Positions 44,798 through 53,771 of a stretch of 58,691 nucleotides of DNA are shown here, one piece after another. A program made the translations under genes and the position numbers. Source of the stretch: Gammaproteobacteria bacterium (lineage in GTDB: Bacteria > Pseudomonadota > Gammaproteobacteria > Pseudomonadales > Azotimanducaceae). How positions within the stretch are numbered: position 1 is the first letter of the stretch; each line of letters begins with the position of its first letter. The DNA lies in contig JAPPAV010000124.1 of assembly GCA_026705345.1 (NCBI GenBank), forward strand, positions 1-58,691, written 5' to 3'. The notes beneath the pieces are model-generated. The model saw only the letters and a list, made by a program, of their open reading frames with translations. It was not told where the DNA came from and did not search any database.

Positions 44798-47257
44798 CTA
44801 CTGACCTAGGTCGTAGGAAAGGCCGACACCGATGGTCCGGGGACGGATCATCGTGAACACGCTGTACTGCTCGCGCCAGTCGATGCCAGGACGGTATGGC
44901 CAACCCGGGTAACCCGGATGCTGGAACGTGATCGCCCGCTCGTCGAACAGGTTGTCGATGTTCATCCAAAGCTCGAGGGCATCGCGCCGCACGCCGACCG
45001 ACAGGTCCGTCGTCATGTAGGACGGTACGGGGTTTTCGGTGTAGAAGTGCCCGTATCGTCGCGGTGCGTACCTGGCCGTGGCATTCACCCTGACCTCGCC
45101 GATCGGCATCATCCGGCTCCAGTCCGCCAAGAGGGAGATCTGTGCGCCCGTCCCGCTGCTCGAGCCGGGAAGCGGCAGGCCGACGTAGTCCTCACGCTGG
45201 TCCGCGAGGATCTCGGCGATCTTGTAGCCCACGTTGAGCTGCAGGTTCAGTTCGTCGTTGACCGCGTAGATGGCCATTCCCTCGAATCCGTCGATCCGCG
45301 ACTCGCCGATATTGACGATCACCCGCCCGCGAATGCGGTAGAGATCAAGTCTTTGGGCGGATTGGAACACCGGTGATTGCATGTCGGTCCAGTCGACTCG
45401 GTACAGACTGCCGTTCAGCAGCAACCGGCCATCCATCCAGGTGCTCCGGATTCCTGCTTCGTAGTTCCGCACCGAATCCGAGTCGTAGGCTATCCGGTAC
45501 CGTGTCTCGTTTCGTGTGGTGTTGTCGCAGGTGGTCTGGCCCCTCGGGCAGGCCTGGATGTTGTTCGTGCCGCCCGGTCGATACCCCGTGGCGACGAATG
45601 CGAACAACATGACGTCGTCCGTGTAGTGGTAGTCCACATTGAGCCGGTAGGTGCCGACATTCGCCCAATCGGACGTGTTGCCGGTCTCCGGATGGTGGTT
45701 GGGATTGCCCGCATCGAAGCAGCGGTCGTCCCTTATGCCCCGGTAGAAGTTGGTGCGCAGCTTGGAATAGCGGTAGCCGAACGACACCTTGAGCTGATCG
45801 GTGACGTTTAGCCCGAGTTCCGTATACGCGGCAAGTTCATCCTGGTTGTTGTACTGATAGCGGTTCGCGAGGACCGCGCCGTCGACAATCTCCTGGACGG
45901 TGAATGCATCGCACCGCGGAACGAAACTGCCCCAGCCGCCGCTCAGCGACGCGATGTACTCGGCATCGTTGGTGTCCCACCACGACCGACCTGCACGGCG
46001 GTGGTTGTTGTTCTCATACCAGGCGCCGGCGATCCACTCGAGGCGATCGCCTTCCTCGACGTTGGATATGGCGCGGACCTCGAACGTCTCGATTTTCCGT
46101 TCCGACGGTCCCTCGGAGGAGTGCCAGTAGGCGTAGCCGTTGGGGGTCAGTCCGCCGACGGTCAGGCCGGGGCACCCGCCGTCGGGCACGCACTCCCACA
46201 GCGCATTGCGGTAGAAGTGGCTGTGGTTGGTCATGTTCGCGCCGATCAGCGACAAGGTGAAGGCATTGAGATCGACCTCGAACTTGAGGCTCTTGACGTC
46301 TTCCTCGGTATCCCCGGGCTCGCGCCACTGCCGTTTCGGATCCTCGGGGTCGAAGCGCGTCAACTGCAGGGCGTGGACGTTGGTCTCCATCGACGGTGCC
46401 CACGTGGCCATCGGTTTGCCCACGTCGCCGACGACCGTGGTCTGATTGATGAGCGACGCTTCCAAGGCCATGTTGTCGGTCAGGTCCCATCTGGCGCGGA
46501 GGCGGTAGCCGTCTGTTTCTTCCGTGTCGGCATTGTCTCGGGGCTGCACGCCGACGACGTCGATGAACCCCGGCAGATCGTAGCGGTACGCCGCCAAGCG
46601 GACGGCGAACGAATCCGACAGCGGAACGTTGACATACCCTTCGATCGAGTTGCCCGTGCCGCCGCCCGCAACCGTGTCAAGGGATGCGCTGATGTTCCCC
46701 GAGAACGCCTCCGGGTCCGGCTTGTTGCTGACGAAGCGGACCAGGCCCGCCATCGCGCTCTTGCCGAACAGCGTGCCCTGCGGTCCTTTCAGTACCTCCA
46801 TGCGCTCGAGGTCGACCATCTTCAGCGGCGTGATGCCCGGGAACAGCACGACATCGTCGAGGTAGCTGGTGTTCGTCTGCTGACGCCAGATTTCCGCCCG
46901 GTGATAGCCGCGACCGTTGTTGGACATGCTTCGGATGATGAGGATGGATTCCGTCGGCACCGACTCGGCCATGTCGACACCCGGGATCGCGGCGGCGATG
47001 TCGGTCACCTCCCGAATGCCGCGGCTGTCGAGTTGCTCGCCGGTATACGCAGTGATGGCGAGGCTCGAGTCCTGGAGGTTCACCTCGCGCTTCGAGGCCG
47101 TGACGACGACCTCCTCGATATAGCCGCCTTCGTCCTCGGCGGCGTCAGAGTCGTCCTCGGCGGCAGTTGCCGTCAAGGCAGTACCGGCCAGAAAGGCCAG
47201 CATAATGGCGGGGATTCCCGCCGCACGTAGTGGGTCGGTGACAGTTCTCAGTGTCAT
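44798..47257 (-). CDS. TonB-dependent outer-membrane receptor
   Basis: An 819-residue receptor. The signal peptide ends near TATAAEDD; the TonB box region is EEVVVTASKRE, followed by the plug (AITAYTGEQLDSRGIREVTDIAAAIPGV, LKGPQGTLFGKSAMAGLVRFVSNKP) and a beta-barrel ending GVGLSYDLGQ. The ATG has a strong Shine-Dalgarno (AGGAGAGG). The last residue is Gln instead of the usual aromatic residue of barrel proteins. It is the type often annotated as a general FepA/FyuA-like receptor in marine bacteria; the ligand is not evident. Convergent with the haloperoxidase-sulfatase pair, separated by the repeat cluster. Confidence 0.93.
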   Translation of the reverse strand: MTLRTVTDPLRAAGIPAIMLAFLAGTALTATAAEDDSDAAEDEGGYIEEVVVTASKREVNLQDSSLAITAYTGEQLDSRGIREVTDIAAAIPGVDMAESVPTESILIIRSMSNNGRGYHRAEIWRQQTNTSYLDDVVLFPGITPLKMVDLERMEVLKGPQGTLFGKSAMAGLVRFVSNKPDPEAFSGNISASLDTVAGGGTGNSIEGYVNVPLSDSFAVRLAAYRYDLPGFIDVVGVQPRDNADTEETDGYRLRARWDLTDNMALEASLINQTTVVGDVGKPMATWAPSMETNVHALQLTRFDPEDPKRQWREPGDTEEDVKSLKFEVDLNAFTLSLIGANMTNHSHFYRNALWECVPDGGCPGLTVGGLTPNGYAYWHSSEGPSERKIETFEVRAISNVEEGDRLEWIAGAWYENNNHRRAGRSWWDTNDAEYIASLSGGWGSFVPRCDAFTVQEIVDGAVLANRYQYNNQDELAAYTELGLNVTDQLKVSFGYRYSKLRTNFYRGIRDDRCFDAGNPNHHPETGNTSDWANVGTYRLNVDYHYTDDVMLFAFVATGYRPGGTNNIQACPRGQTTCDNTTRNETRYRIAYDSDSVRNYEAGIRSTWMDGRLLLNGSLYRVDWTDMQSPVFQSAQRLDLYRIRGRVIVNIGESRIDGFEGMAIYAVNDELNLQLNVGYKIAEILADQREDYVGLPLPGSSSGTGAQISLLADWSRMMPIGEVRVNATARYAPRRYGHFYTENPVPSYMTTDLSVGVRRDALELWMNIDNLFDERAITFQHPGYPGWPYRPGIDWREQYSVFTMIRPRTIGVGLSYDLGQ

Positions 47258-47395
47258 GTTCCCCTCTCCTTACTCTTGGAATAGTTGTCGCTTAACTCTA
47301 CTCCGAAGTCTCTGATGACGCCATCGGAGTTGGTGTTACGACGGTCAACATCACCCAATCTCCACCTGAGACGGGCGGGAGACCGAAGCGATGCT

Positions 47396-47464
47396 CGTAG
47401 GGGACGGCTTGTCCCGTCCCGGCGCGCCCTACGGGCGGGTTTCGAGAATGCTGCCGCATTCTCG
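47396..47464 (+). repeat. three-hairpin composite palindromic repeat, second copy
   Basis: Hairpin one is one base short on the left arm (GGGACGG 47401-47407, CCGTCCC 47414-47420). Hairpin two is CGCGCCC and GGGCGGG with one mismatch (47423-47439). Hairpin three is perfect: CGAGAATGC (47443-47451), TGCC, GCATTCTCG (47456-47464). Fills part of the 248-base gap upstream of the TonB receptor. Confidence 0.9.
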
Positions 47465-47505
47465 TGACGTGTGACCGAAGCCATACATGAAATCCTGCGC
47501 GCGCG

Positions 47506-48435
47506 TTAGCGTCGCCCGTGCAGGTCGAACCGGAGGCTCATCGCTAGCGTGTGAGTTCGGTGGTCGACTGCGGTTGCGTTGATCGGGACCCGGATTTCCC
47601 GCCGGATTCCGTCCGCTCGGTACCGCACGATGGTGACGTCGGCCGCATCGGTCTCGATCTTTCCCATGTCGGTGTAGCGGTAGCTCAGGTCCAGGTGAAC
47701 ACCCTCGCGAACGGGTACGGCGACCCCCGCCGTCAGGGTCCAAGTGAAAATACGCCCCGTTCCGTCGGGGAGGGCAGTGAAGGGAATCTCGTCCTCCGGA
47801 CCCCGACGCAGGTAGCCGGTCGGATCGTCGGGATCGGGAAAACGCTGGATGTAGCTGCTCGCCCGGTAGCCGGCGACTCCCGCGCCGGCTCCGAGGTAGG
47901 GTCTCGCCGTTCCGCCCGAGTTGAGCGTCCAGCCCGGAAGATCGTAGAGTCCGGCCAGGACGAGTTGCCACGAATCCAGCGTTGCCTCGGACGGCTGGTG
48001 CTTCCCGCCGTTGCGGTAGTTGGTGTTGCCGCGCCAGTCGAATGCCCGGGGCGGGCCGACCTCCAATTGCATCCGCAGCCCGGGTCTAAACCGGATGCCC
48101 GCCGCAAGGTGAAACTGCACCCTGGTGTCGAACGCGCCAGCATCGAACAGGTTCTCGCTGCCGTACAGTGCAGCCTGTCCACTGTCGTCGCCATCGACGA
48201 ATCGGGCACCCTCGGGCCGAACCATCGCGATCCCCATGCTGAGATAGGGTACGTTCCTTGCGGCCTTCGACTCGACCGAAGGCAATCCGACGGCCGACCC
48301 TGCCGGCTTGTCGGAGGCTGCGGCAGGCTGCCCGTGGACCATCGATACCAACACGAGGGCAGGTAGGGCCGTAGCCAAGGGACACCCGGCGGCCAGCCCA
48401 AGGCAACGCGAACGACCGTACAAGACCTCGGACAT
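47506..48435 (-). CDS. outer-membrane beta-barrel protein
   Basis: A 309-residue exported protein. A signal peptide with a long hydrophobic core ends near GQPAAASD. The rest shows alternating amphipathic strands with aromatic girdles (FDTRVQFHLAAGIRFRPGLRMQLEVG, LDLSYRYTDMGKIE, HTLAMSLRFDLHGRR), and ARPYLGAGAGVAGY is typical of small OmpW/OmpA-like barrels. It ends in a strand but with HGRR, so no terminal Phe. Function unknown. ATG 48435 starts just before the signal; the longer frame upstream overlaps the neighbouring gene. It follows the SRPBCC gene by 7 bases. Confidence 0.7.
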   Translation of the reverse strand: MSEVLYGRSRCLGLAAGCPLATALPALVLVSMVHGQPAAASDKPAGSAVGLPSVESKAARNVPYLSMGIAMVRPEGARFVDGDDSGQAALYGSENLFDAGAFDTRVQFHLAAGIRFRPGLRMQLEVGPPRAFDWRGNTNYRNGGKHQPSEATLDSWQLVLAGLYDLPGWTLNSGGTARPYLGAGAGVAGYRASSYIQRFPDPDDPTGYLRRGPEDEIPFTALPDGTGRIFTWTLTAGVAVPVREGVHLDLSYRYTDMGKIETDAADVTIVRYRADGIRREIRVPINATAVDHRTHTLAMSLRFDLHGRR

Positions 48436-48442
48436 GCCCGGA

Positions 48443-49075
48443 CTATTCGCCCAGGTAGAACGCGGTCGTTCGATCAGCCGCTGCCTTGGCAACGTCCGTT
48501 GCCGCGCCGGCCGCCACCGCCGCCTGTCCCCATGCCTCGCCACTACCGGCGATGAACGCCCGGCCCTCCTGCGACGTAGCGAAGGCGACTTCGTCCAGCT
48601 TGGGCTCGCTCGGCCGGACGATATGGAAGGCCAGTCCGACGAGGCCCAACTCCCAGCCGACACCGGTCGCGCCGGGGCCGTACTCGTCCCAGTGTGCCGA
48701 CGGACGCGAGGTGTGCGTGAGCGTCAAGCGTCCGCCTTTGGCGCCATCGTTCGAAACACGAACCTCCACCCAGCTCACATCCCCGGCGAACTCCCAGGTA
48801 ACGGCGACGTACGATGGCGGCTGGCAGGCGGTGATCGTTCCGCCGGCGTTCCCCTCGAACTGGTAGCGACCGCCAAGCCGGAGTTCGCCCCCCACCGGCA
48901 TGAACCAGCGCCCCAGCCGCTCTCGGTCGGTCACCGCTTTCCACAACTCCTCAGCCGGGGCCCCGAAGCGACGTGACAGCGTCACGGCATGGGCCGGTTC
49001 GCCAGCACGTTCCGGCGATGAAACCCGGCGCTCGACAGCCTCGAGATGCTCAGCTGCAACAAAGTCCAATCCCAT
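48443..49075 (-). CDS. SRPBCC-fold protein (AHSA1-like)
   Basis: A 210-residue protein with the START/AHSA1 helix-grip layout: VTLSRRFGAPAEELWKAVTDRERLGRWFMPVGGELRLGGRYQFEGNAGGTI, then VTWEFAGDVSWVEVRVS and a long C-terminal helix region (GEAWGQAAVAAGAATDVAKAAADRT). Such proteins hold hydrophobic ligands or activate Hsp90 in eukaryotes; bacterial roles are mostly unknown. ATG 49075 is used because text before it does not look coding. Just upstream of the barrel gene, so probably co-transcribed. Confidence 0.78.
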   Translation of the reverse strand: MGLDFVAAEHLEAVERRVSSPERAGEPAHAVTLSRRFGAPAEELWKAVTDRERLGRWFMPVGGELRLGGRYQFEGNAGGTITACQPPSYVAVTWEFAGDVSWVEVRVSNDGAKGGRLTLTHTSRPSAHWDEYGPGATGVGWELGLVGLAFHIVRPSEPKLDEVAFATSQEGRAFIAGSGEAWGQAAVAAGAATDVAKAAADRTTAFYLGE

Positions 49076-49205
49076 ACACCAACCCTTAGCGGCAATCTGT
49101 CGTGCCGACGCCGACGCACCTAGCAACTCGGGGATGTCGAACCTAGGAACGAGCTGAGCTAGAGCATTGTATGGGAGTTCAACCCCGCGCGACGAACGGG
49201 CGCAA

Positions 49206-49234
49206 CGGGACGGGACAAGCCGGTCCCCTGTACG
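49206..49234 (-). repeat. degenerate CGTAGGGG-type repeat
   Basis: On the minus strand: GTACAGGGGACCGG, CTTGT, CCCGTCCC. Loop and right arm match the family; the tag and left arm have diverged. Confidence 0.5.
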
Positions 49235-49325
49235 GTCACGTCGCAGCCCCGACCTCGAGGAGCCGCTTGCCTCTCGCCGATACTGGGGATATGGTGCCGC
49301 AATACTGACGATACGGGTAACCCGC

Positions 49326-49571
49326 ATGAAGACTACCATCGAGCTTCCCGACGAGTTGCTGGAGCAGGTGCGGCGCGTGGCCCGGCGGGAAGGGGCAACA
49401 CTTCGGGGACTGGTCGAGGAAGGCCTGCAGCGTAGCCTGGAAGCCCGCCGGAGGATGGTGCCGCGGCATCTGGACTTCCCGAGCTACGGGGGCAGCGGGC
49501 TCACGGCCGAGTTCCAAGGTGCACCGTGGAGTCGGGTCAGGGAAGAGGTCTACCGCGAGCACGGCGCGTGA
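49326..49571 (+). CDS. VapB-type antitoxin
   Basis: An 81-residue protein with a ribbon-helix-helix start (MKTTIELPDELLEQVRRVARREGATLRGLVEEGLQ), then a flexible basic and aromatic tail that would wrap the toxin (RHLDFPSYGGSGL, PWSRVREEVYREHGA). Overlaps the PIN toxin gene by 4 bases (GTGA), the usual coupling in VapBC pairs. Expected to repress its own promoter together with VapC. Confidence 0.85.
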   Translation: MKTTIELPDELLEQVRRVARREGATLRGLVEEGLQRSLEARRRMVPRHLDFPSYGGSGLTAEFQGAPWSRVREEVYREHGA

Positions 49572-50005
49572 TAGCGATCGACACGAACCTGCTCGTCTAT
49601 GCGCATCGCCCGGAGATGCCCTTCCACGAGCGGGCACGCGAGGTGTTGTCCGGCGCGGTCGGGGGCGCGGAACCGGTGTCCGTTCCGTGGCCGTGTGTCC
49701 ACGAGTTTCTGGCGATTGTCTCGAACCCGAGGATCTTTAGGGATGCCACACCGGTGAGTGCGGCCTTGGATGCCGTAGGACGGCTCCTCGACAGTCTCGA
49801 CGGCGGCTTCCTGGCCGAGGGGGAAGGCTACCTGGCCGCTCTTGAGCGGATAGCCCGACCGGCACTCCTGCAAGGCGCGGTCGTGCACGACGCGCGGATA
49901 GCGGCGCTTTGCCTGTACCACGGCGTACGCGTGCTGTGGTCTGCGGACCGCGACTTTTCGCGATTCCCGGACCTGGCGGTTGCCAATCCTCTCCCGGTGG
50001 GTTGA
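49568..50005 (+). CDS. VapC-type PIN-domain toxin
   Basis: A 145-residue PIN ribonuclease. The start VIAIDTNLLVYAH carries the first metal-binding Asp, VHEFLAIVSNPRIF the Glu, and VVHDARIAALCLYHGV plus LWSADRDFSRFP the later Asp residues. GTG 49568 overlaps the antitoxin stop. The likely role is cleavage of tRNA or rRNA when the antitoxin is lost. Confidence 0.88.
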   Translation: MIAIDTNLLVYAHRPEMPFHERAREVLSGAVGGAEPVSVPWPCVHEFLAIVSNPRIFRDATPVSAALDAVGRLLDSLDGGFLAEGEGYLAALERIARPALLQGAVVHDARIAALCLYHGVRVLWSADRDFSRFPDLAVANPLPVG

Positions 50006-50065
50006 CGGCGGCTCCCCAGCTACTCTCGTTGCCTCGAATCGGCGTCATCCGCCTTAGGGGAGCAG

Positions 50066-51304
50066 TCAGTCGATGATCGCCTGCCGCACGGCGTTTTCGA
50101 AGTCGTACTGCGCACCCGGGTGCGGTTGCTGCAACATGAGGACACCGGCGAGCTCCTCGGCCGGGTCCGTCCAGGAACGGGTGCCGAACGCGCCGCCCCA
50201 GCCGAATGCGCCCGCACTGCGCCGGCTGTCTGCGGCGATCGGGTCGAGCACGACGGCAACGGTATAGCCGAAGCCCTGTCCCCTCGCGTTTTGCGTAAAG
50301 CCGCGATACAGATCGCCCAGTTGGTTGCTCGCCATCCACTCGACGGAACGGGAGCCGAGCAGCCGGTGACCGAAGAGCTCGCCGCCATTCGCCAGCATCT
50401 GTTCGAAATGGAGATAGTCCCTGGCGGTGCTTGACAGGCCGTAGGAACCGGAGAAGTAGGTGGTTTCGCCACCCCAGCGCGAGAAGTCGCGCCCTTGGAT
50501 GACAACTCTCCGCGGTGCCTTGGACGGCGGCACGTTGTAGTGCGTGTCGTTCATGTCCAGCGGATCGAAGATCCGCGTTTGCACGAACTCGTCGTAGGGC
50601 ATGCCGGAGACGATTTCGACAATGCGGGCGACGACATCGAGCCCGGTTCCTCCGCTGTAGGTCCAGCGCGATCCAGGCTGGAAGTCCAACGCCGCAGTGC
50701 CAAGCGTGGGGATGTAGCTTGCCAACGTCACCCGCTCAACCGGGCGCGACTGGGCCGTCCCTAGGCCGCCGCTGGCCAAGCCGGATGTATGCGTCAAGAG
50801 GTGCTTTATCGTGATGGGCGTCTCGGCGGGAACCAGCCTGTGTTCGGGCAGATTCCGGCGATCGACGCGAAACGGGCTGATGTCCTCGTCCGCCGGATCC
50901 TTCAGCACTGCCACCTGCATGTCGGCGAATTCCGGGATGTACTTGGAGACGGGATCGTTGGGACGGATCAAGCCCTCCTCGATCATCATCATCGCGGCGA
51001 CGCCGAGAATCGGCTTCGTGGACGACATCATGATGAAGATCGCATCCCGCGACATGGGTCGTTCGGCCTCGACGTCCATCAAACCGTGCGCCTTAAAGTG
51101 AACCACCTTGCCGCGGCGGGCGACGGCCGTCACGGCGCCTTGGATGTTGCCCGCGTCGATGTGGCGCTGCATCGCCGCATCGATCCGCAGCAGTCGCTCG
51201 GTCGACATGCCGACCGACTCGGGTTCGCCAACAGGAATCTCCGCACACCAGACTGCGAGTGCCGAGAAACCGCATAGGGCAGCAAGCCACGTTCTCAAAC
51301 GCAT
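50066..51304 (-). CDS. serine hydrolase of the beta-lactamase class C/esterase family
   Basis: A 412-residue exported enzyme. The N-terminus is a signal peptide (RTWLAALCGFSALAVWCAE). The catalytic SxxK is Ser94-Ser-Thr-Lys97 (SSTKP); the Tyr motif reads YSG (RWTYSGGTG), as in EstB-like esterases, and HLLTHTSGL and GYGWGGAFGT-like text (here FGWGGAFGT) complete the fold. More likely an esterase or peptidase than a resistance beta-lactamase. Stands alone with no partner gene. Confidence 0.87.
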   Translation of the reverse strand: MRLRTWLAALCGFSALAVWCAEIPVGEPESVGMSTERLLRIDAAMQRHIDAGNIQGAVTAVARRGKVVHFKAHGLMDVEAERPMSRDAIFIMMSSTKPILGVAAMMMIEEGLIRPNDPVSKYIPEFADMQVAVLKDPADEDISPFRVDRRNLPEHRLVPAETPITIKHLLTHTSGLASGGLGTAQSRPVERVTLASYIPTLGTAALDFQPGSRWTYSGGTGLDVVARIVEIVSGMPYDEFVQTRIFDPLDMNDTHYNVPPSKAPRRVVIQGRDFSRWGGETTYFSGSYGLSSTARDYLHFEQMLANGGELFGHRLLGSRSVEWMASNQLGDLYRGFTQNARGQGFGYTVAVVLDPIAADSRRSAGAFGWGGAFGTRSWTDPAEELAGVLMLQQPHPGAQYDFENAVRQAIID

Positions 51305-51458
51305 AGTAGTCCTCCCGTGAACAGAAACAGGATTCGGGGGTAGGCGCGTTTTGTCAACCGGGATCCACCCGATGGGTGGCCGCCAATCGTGAACGGAAGG
51401 CGATGATCAGAACGGCCATGCCAGGAATCGCCCCAAGGCCTCGACGCTGCCCGGGTAC

Positions 51459-52070
51459 TCAACGACTGAGCCCGGCCTCGACGGTCGCCGCAAACGTCTC
51501 GATTTCATCGACCGACCCGAGCCGAACGAAACGAATGTGTGCCCACTCGGGGTCCGCCATGGCGGCGCGCATGCCCTTCCGCTTGCCGCGTTGGGCGGTG
51601 ACGACCCAATAGACGAGCGAGTCGTTTTTGCGCCACAACGCCAGCTGCGGCCAGAACCGTTCGATGTTTGTGCCCCACAGCAGTTCCCGCGTCCGCCAGC
51701 GCCGCCACGAGCGCCTCAGAACCCGCCAGACGAGCAACGGCACGGGCAAATCCAGCCAGATCACCGTGTCGAGGCGGGCCCAGAACGTGCGCTGGGCAAA
51801 TCGCGTGTAGGAACCCGCGACCACCGAGGCGTCACCACGCGTCGCGCGTTCGAACCGCCGCTCCAACTCGTCGGGGTTCGTATCGTTGAGGCCGACCCAA
51901 TCGGGCAGCCAGTTGAGTGCGTCGAGTTCCACGAGTTCCGCATCGAGCGCCACCGCCAATCGCTTCGCGAGCGTGCTCTTGCCCGTGGCGCTGTTTCCGA
52001 TCACGTGCACCCGGCGGCCGATCGGCGGGATCGAACCTTTCGAGGCGCTCTTTGCGGGGGTAGATGGCAT
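51459..52070 (-). CDS. P-loop kinase-like ATPase (adenylate-kinase/FlaR-related)
   Basis: A 203-residue nucleotide-binding protein. Walker A GNSATGKST lies at residues 25-33, followed by LVELDALNWLPDW and a LID-like stretch rich in Arg and Trp (VLRRSWRRWRTRELLWGTN). These features match the small family annotated as topology modulation or FlaR-like proteins and adenylate kinases. Substrate is unknown. Single gene, divergent from the phosphotransferase gene. Confidence 0.8.
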   Translation of the reverse strand: MPSTPAKSASKGSIPPIGRRVHVIGNSATGKSTLAKRLAVALDAELVELDALNWLPDWVGLNDTNPDELERRFERATRGDASVVAGSYTRFAQRTFWARLDTVIWLDLPVPLLVWRVLRRSWRRWRTRELLWGTNIERFWPQLALWRKNDSLVYWVVTAQRGKRKGMRAAMADPEWAHIRFVRLGSVDEIETFAATVEAGLSR

Positions 52071-52195
52071 ATTGACCTTGCGGCATTGGTGCCTACGTAG
52101 ACTACGTCGGATTCGGCGTCAGTTGCCCATTCGCCGCAGCCAGGACCGGAGTACGATCCCGCCGGATTCTTGTTCTTGGCGATGGGAGATTGCTA

Positions 52196-53083
52196 GTGGG
52201 GACGCCAAGTCGGGGCGCTGGGCGTACTGCGGGGCGGCCCGGTCCCAACATGATCCAGACAGCGTGGCTCGAATCCCGTGGTGTCCTAGGGCCGTTCCAA
52301 CTTCTCGGTGGAGGGTTCCGTACCGACGTCCACGAGTCCAGCGCCGGGTTCATCGTTCGTATCGGTAAGTCTCCGACCGACGGCAACACGTTCACGACGG
52401 AGAGAGAGATGATGGACGCGGTACGAAGATGCGTCGACATCGAGATTCCGCAGCCGACGTTTGCGGAGGACAGCCTGCCGGAGTTTCCCCATGGCGTCAT
52501 GGTCTACGCGAAACTCTCGGGAGCTCCGCCCGTTGCACCTTCGCGGGCTCTCGCGAGAAGCGCGGCGTCGGCCTTGCGGTGCATCCACGGGACTGACATC
52601 GGTATGGCGATGCCGGAGCGGGTCGTCGATCACGACGAGGTCGCCGCACTGGTGCGGGCTGCGAGGCGCTGCTTGACGGAGAGCCAAAGACGCGCGACGG
52701 ACCGGTGGCATGCCGACTTAGGCAGTTTCCTTGCAGGGAAACCATCCCCCTGCCTGATCCATGGCGACTTCTGGCATGCCAACTGGCTGGCCGCCGAGGA
52801 CGGGCGAACCATAACCGGGCTGCTTGACTTCGAACGTTGCGGCATAGGCCTCCTCCACGAGGATCTGGCACCGCTCAAGTATCTCAGCGAGACCTTCCGT
52901 ACCGATGCGCTCGATGCCTACTGCAAAGAAACCCCTATGAATCCCGCAGCGCTCATGGAGGAAGTCGGAATGTTCGACGTGCTGCGCGAACTGCGCGGGC
53001 TTGATTGGGCGCTCCGGAATCCTGATGCGGACGAACTCGACGATGCGGTCGAGAAAGTCGCAGAGGTGCTGGCGATGAACTAA
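52196..53083 (+). CDS. aminoglycoside phosphotransferase (APH)-family kinase
   Basis: A 295-residue protein kinase-like enzyme. LIHGDFWHANWL is the catalytic Brenner-type loop, and GLLDFERCGIGLLHEDLAPL carries the metal-binding Asp. The N-lobe is short (FIVRIGK holds the expected Lys). Family members phosphorylate antibiotics, choline or small metabolites; drug resistance cannot be claimed. GTG 52196 has GGAG 7 bases upstream; ATG 52250 begins the conserved part and is the alternative start. Confidence 0.8.
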   Translation: MGTPSRGAGRTAGRPGPNMIQTAWLESRGVLGPFQLLGGGFRTDVHESSAGFIVRIGKSPTDGNTFTTEREMMDAVRRCVDIEIPQPTFAEDSLPEFPHGVMVYAKLSGAPPVAPSRALARSAASALRCIHGTDIGMAMPERVVDHDEVAALVRAARRCLTESQRRATDRWHADLGSFLAGKPSPCLIHGDFWHANWLAAEDGRTITGLLDFERCGIGLLHEDLAPLKYLSETFRTDALDAYCKETPMNPAALMEEVGMFDVLRELRGLDWALRNPDADELDDAVEKVAEVLAMN

Positions 53084-53212
53084 CGTCAAGACTCGCCGAA
53101 GTGCCGACACTCTCAACCCTAGGAGATCAGATGCGCGGTATTCCAGCAGCTGCCCGACCAAAAACGCGAAGCCGACTGAACCTCATCTGCACGGCTTGCA
53201 GGGCCTCCGGAC

Positions 53213-53743
53213 GTGTTTGAGAAGGGCACGCGAGCGCGAGCGGTGGTGGGGTCGTTCGCCTTCTTCCTGGTTGCTCCCGCCGTTGTTGCGGGCGCCGTTC
53301 CGTTCGCCCTGGTCGGATGGACGATGCAGCCACCGCTGATCGGACTCCCGGGCGAGCGCCTACTGGGTGCCTTCGGCATCGGCGTGGGTCTGGCCTGCCT
53401 GGTGGACTGTTTCGCCCGCTTCGCCCTTGAGGGGCGTGGCACACCCGGTCCCGTGGAGCAGACCGAAGTGCTGGTGGCGTCCGGCCTCTATCGGTTCGTG
53501 CGCAACCCCATGTACGTCTGCGTGGTGACCATCGTTGTCGGGCAAGCGCTGCTCCTGGCCCAGGCCCGGTTGCTGCCGTACGCAGGGCTGTTGCTGGTCA
53601 CTTTCCACCTGTTCGTGCGGCTCTACGAGGAGCCGAGCCTCCGTCGAAGGTTTGGCGAGTCGTACGAGACCTATTGCCTGCACGTGCGTCGGTGGTGGCC
53701 ACGCCTGACGCCGTGGCGGCAGTCCGGTGCGTCGAGCACGTGA
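53213..53743 (+). CDS. isoprenylcysteine/phospholipid methyltransferase-family membrane protein
   Basis: A 176-residue integral-membrane protein with four to five helices. The signature GTPGPVEQTEVLVASGLYRFVRNPMYVCV and the C-terminal YEEPSLRRRFGESYETYCLHVRRWWPR are typical of the ICMT/PEMT group, which methylates small lipids or proteins with S-adenosylmethionine. Start GTG 53213. Substrate unknown. Confidence 0.88.
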   Translation: MFEKGTRARAVVGSFAFFLVAPAVVAGAVPFALVGWTMQPPLIGLPGERLLGAFGIGVGLACLVDCFARFALEGRGTPGPVEQTEVLVASGLYRFVRNPMYVCVVTIVVGQALLLAQARLLPYAGLLLVTFHLFVRLYEEPSLRRRFGESYETYCLHVRRWWPRLTPWRQSGASST

Positions 53744-53771
53744 CGATTAGCAAGGGTGTCGGGGGCTTGCC

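Noticed and set aside
52196-53083. Antibiotic resistance by the APH-like kinase
   Set aside because: Fold motifs alone do not indicate a drug substrate.
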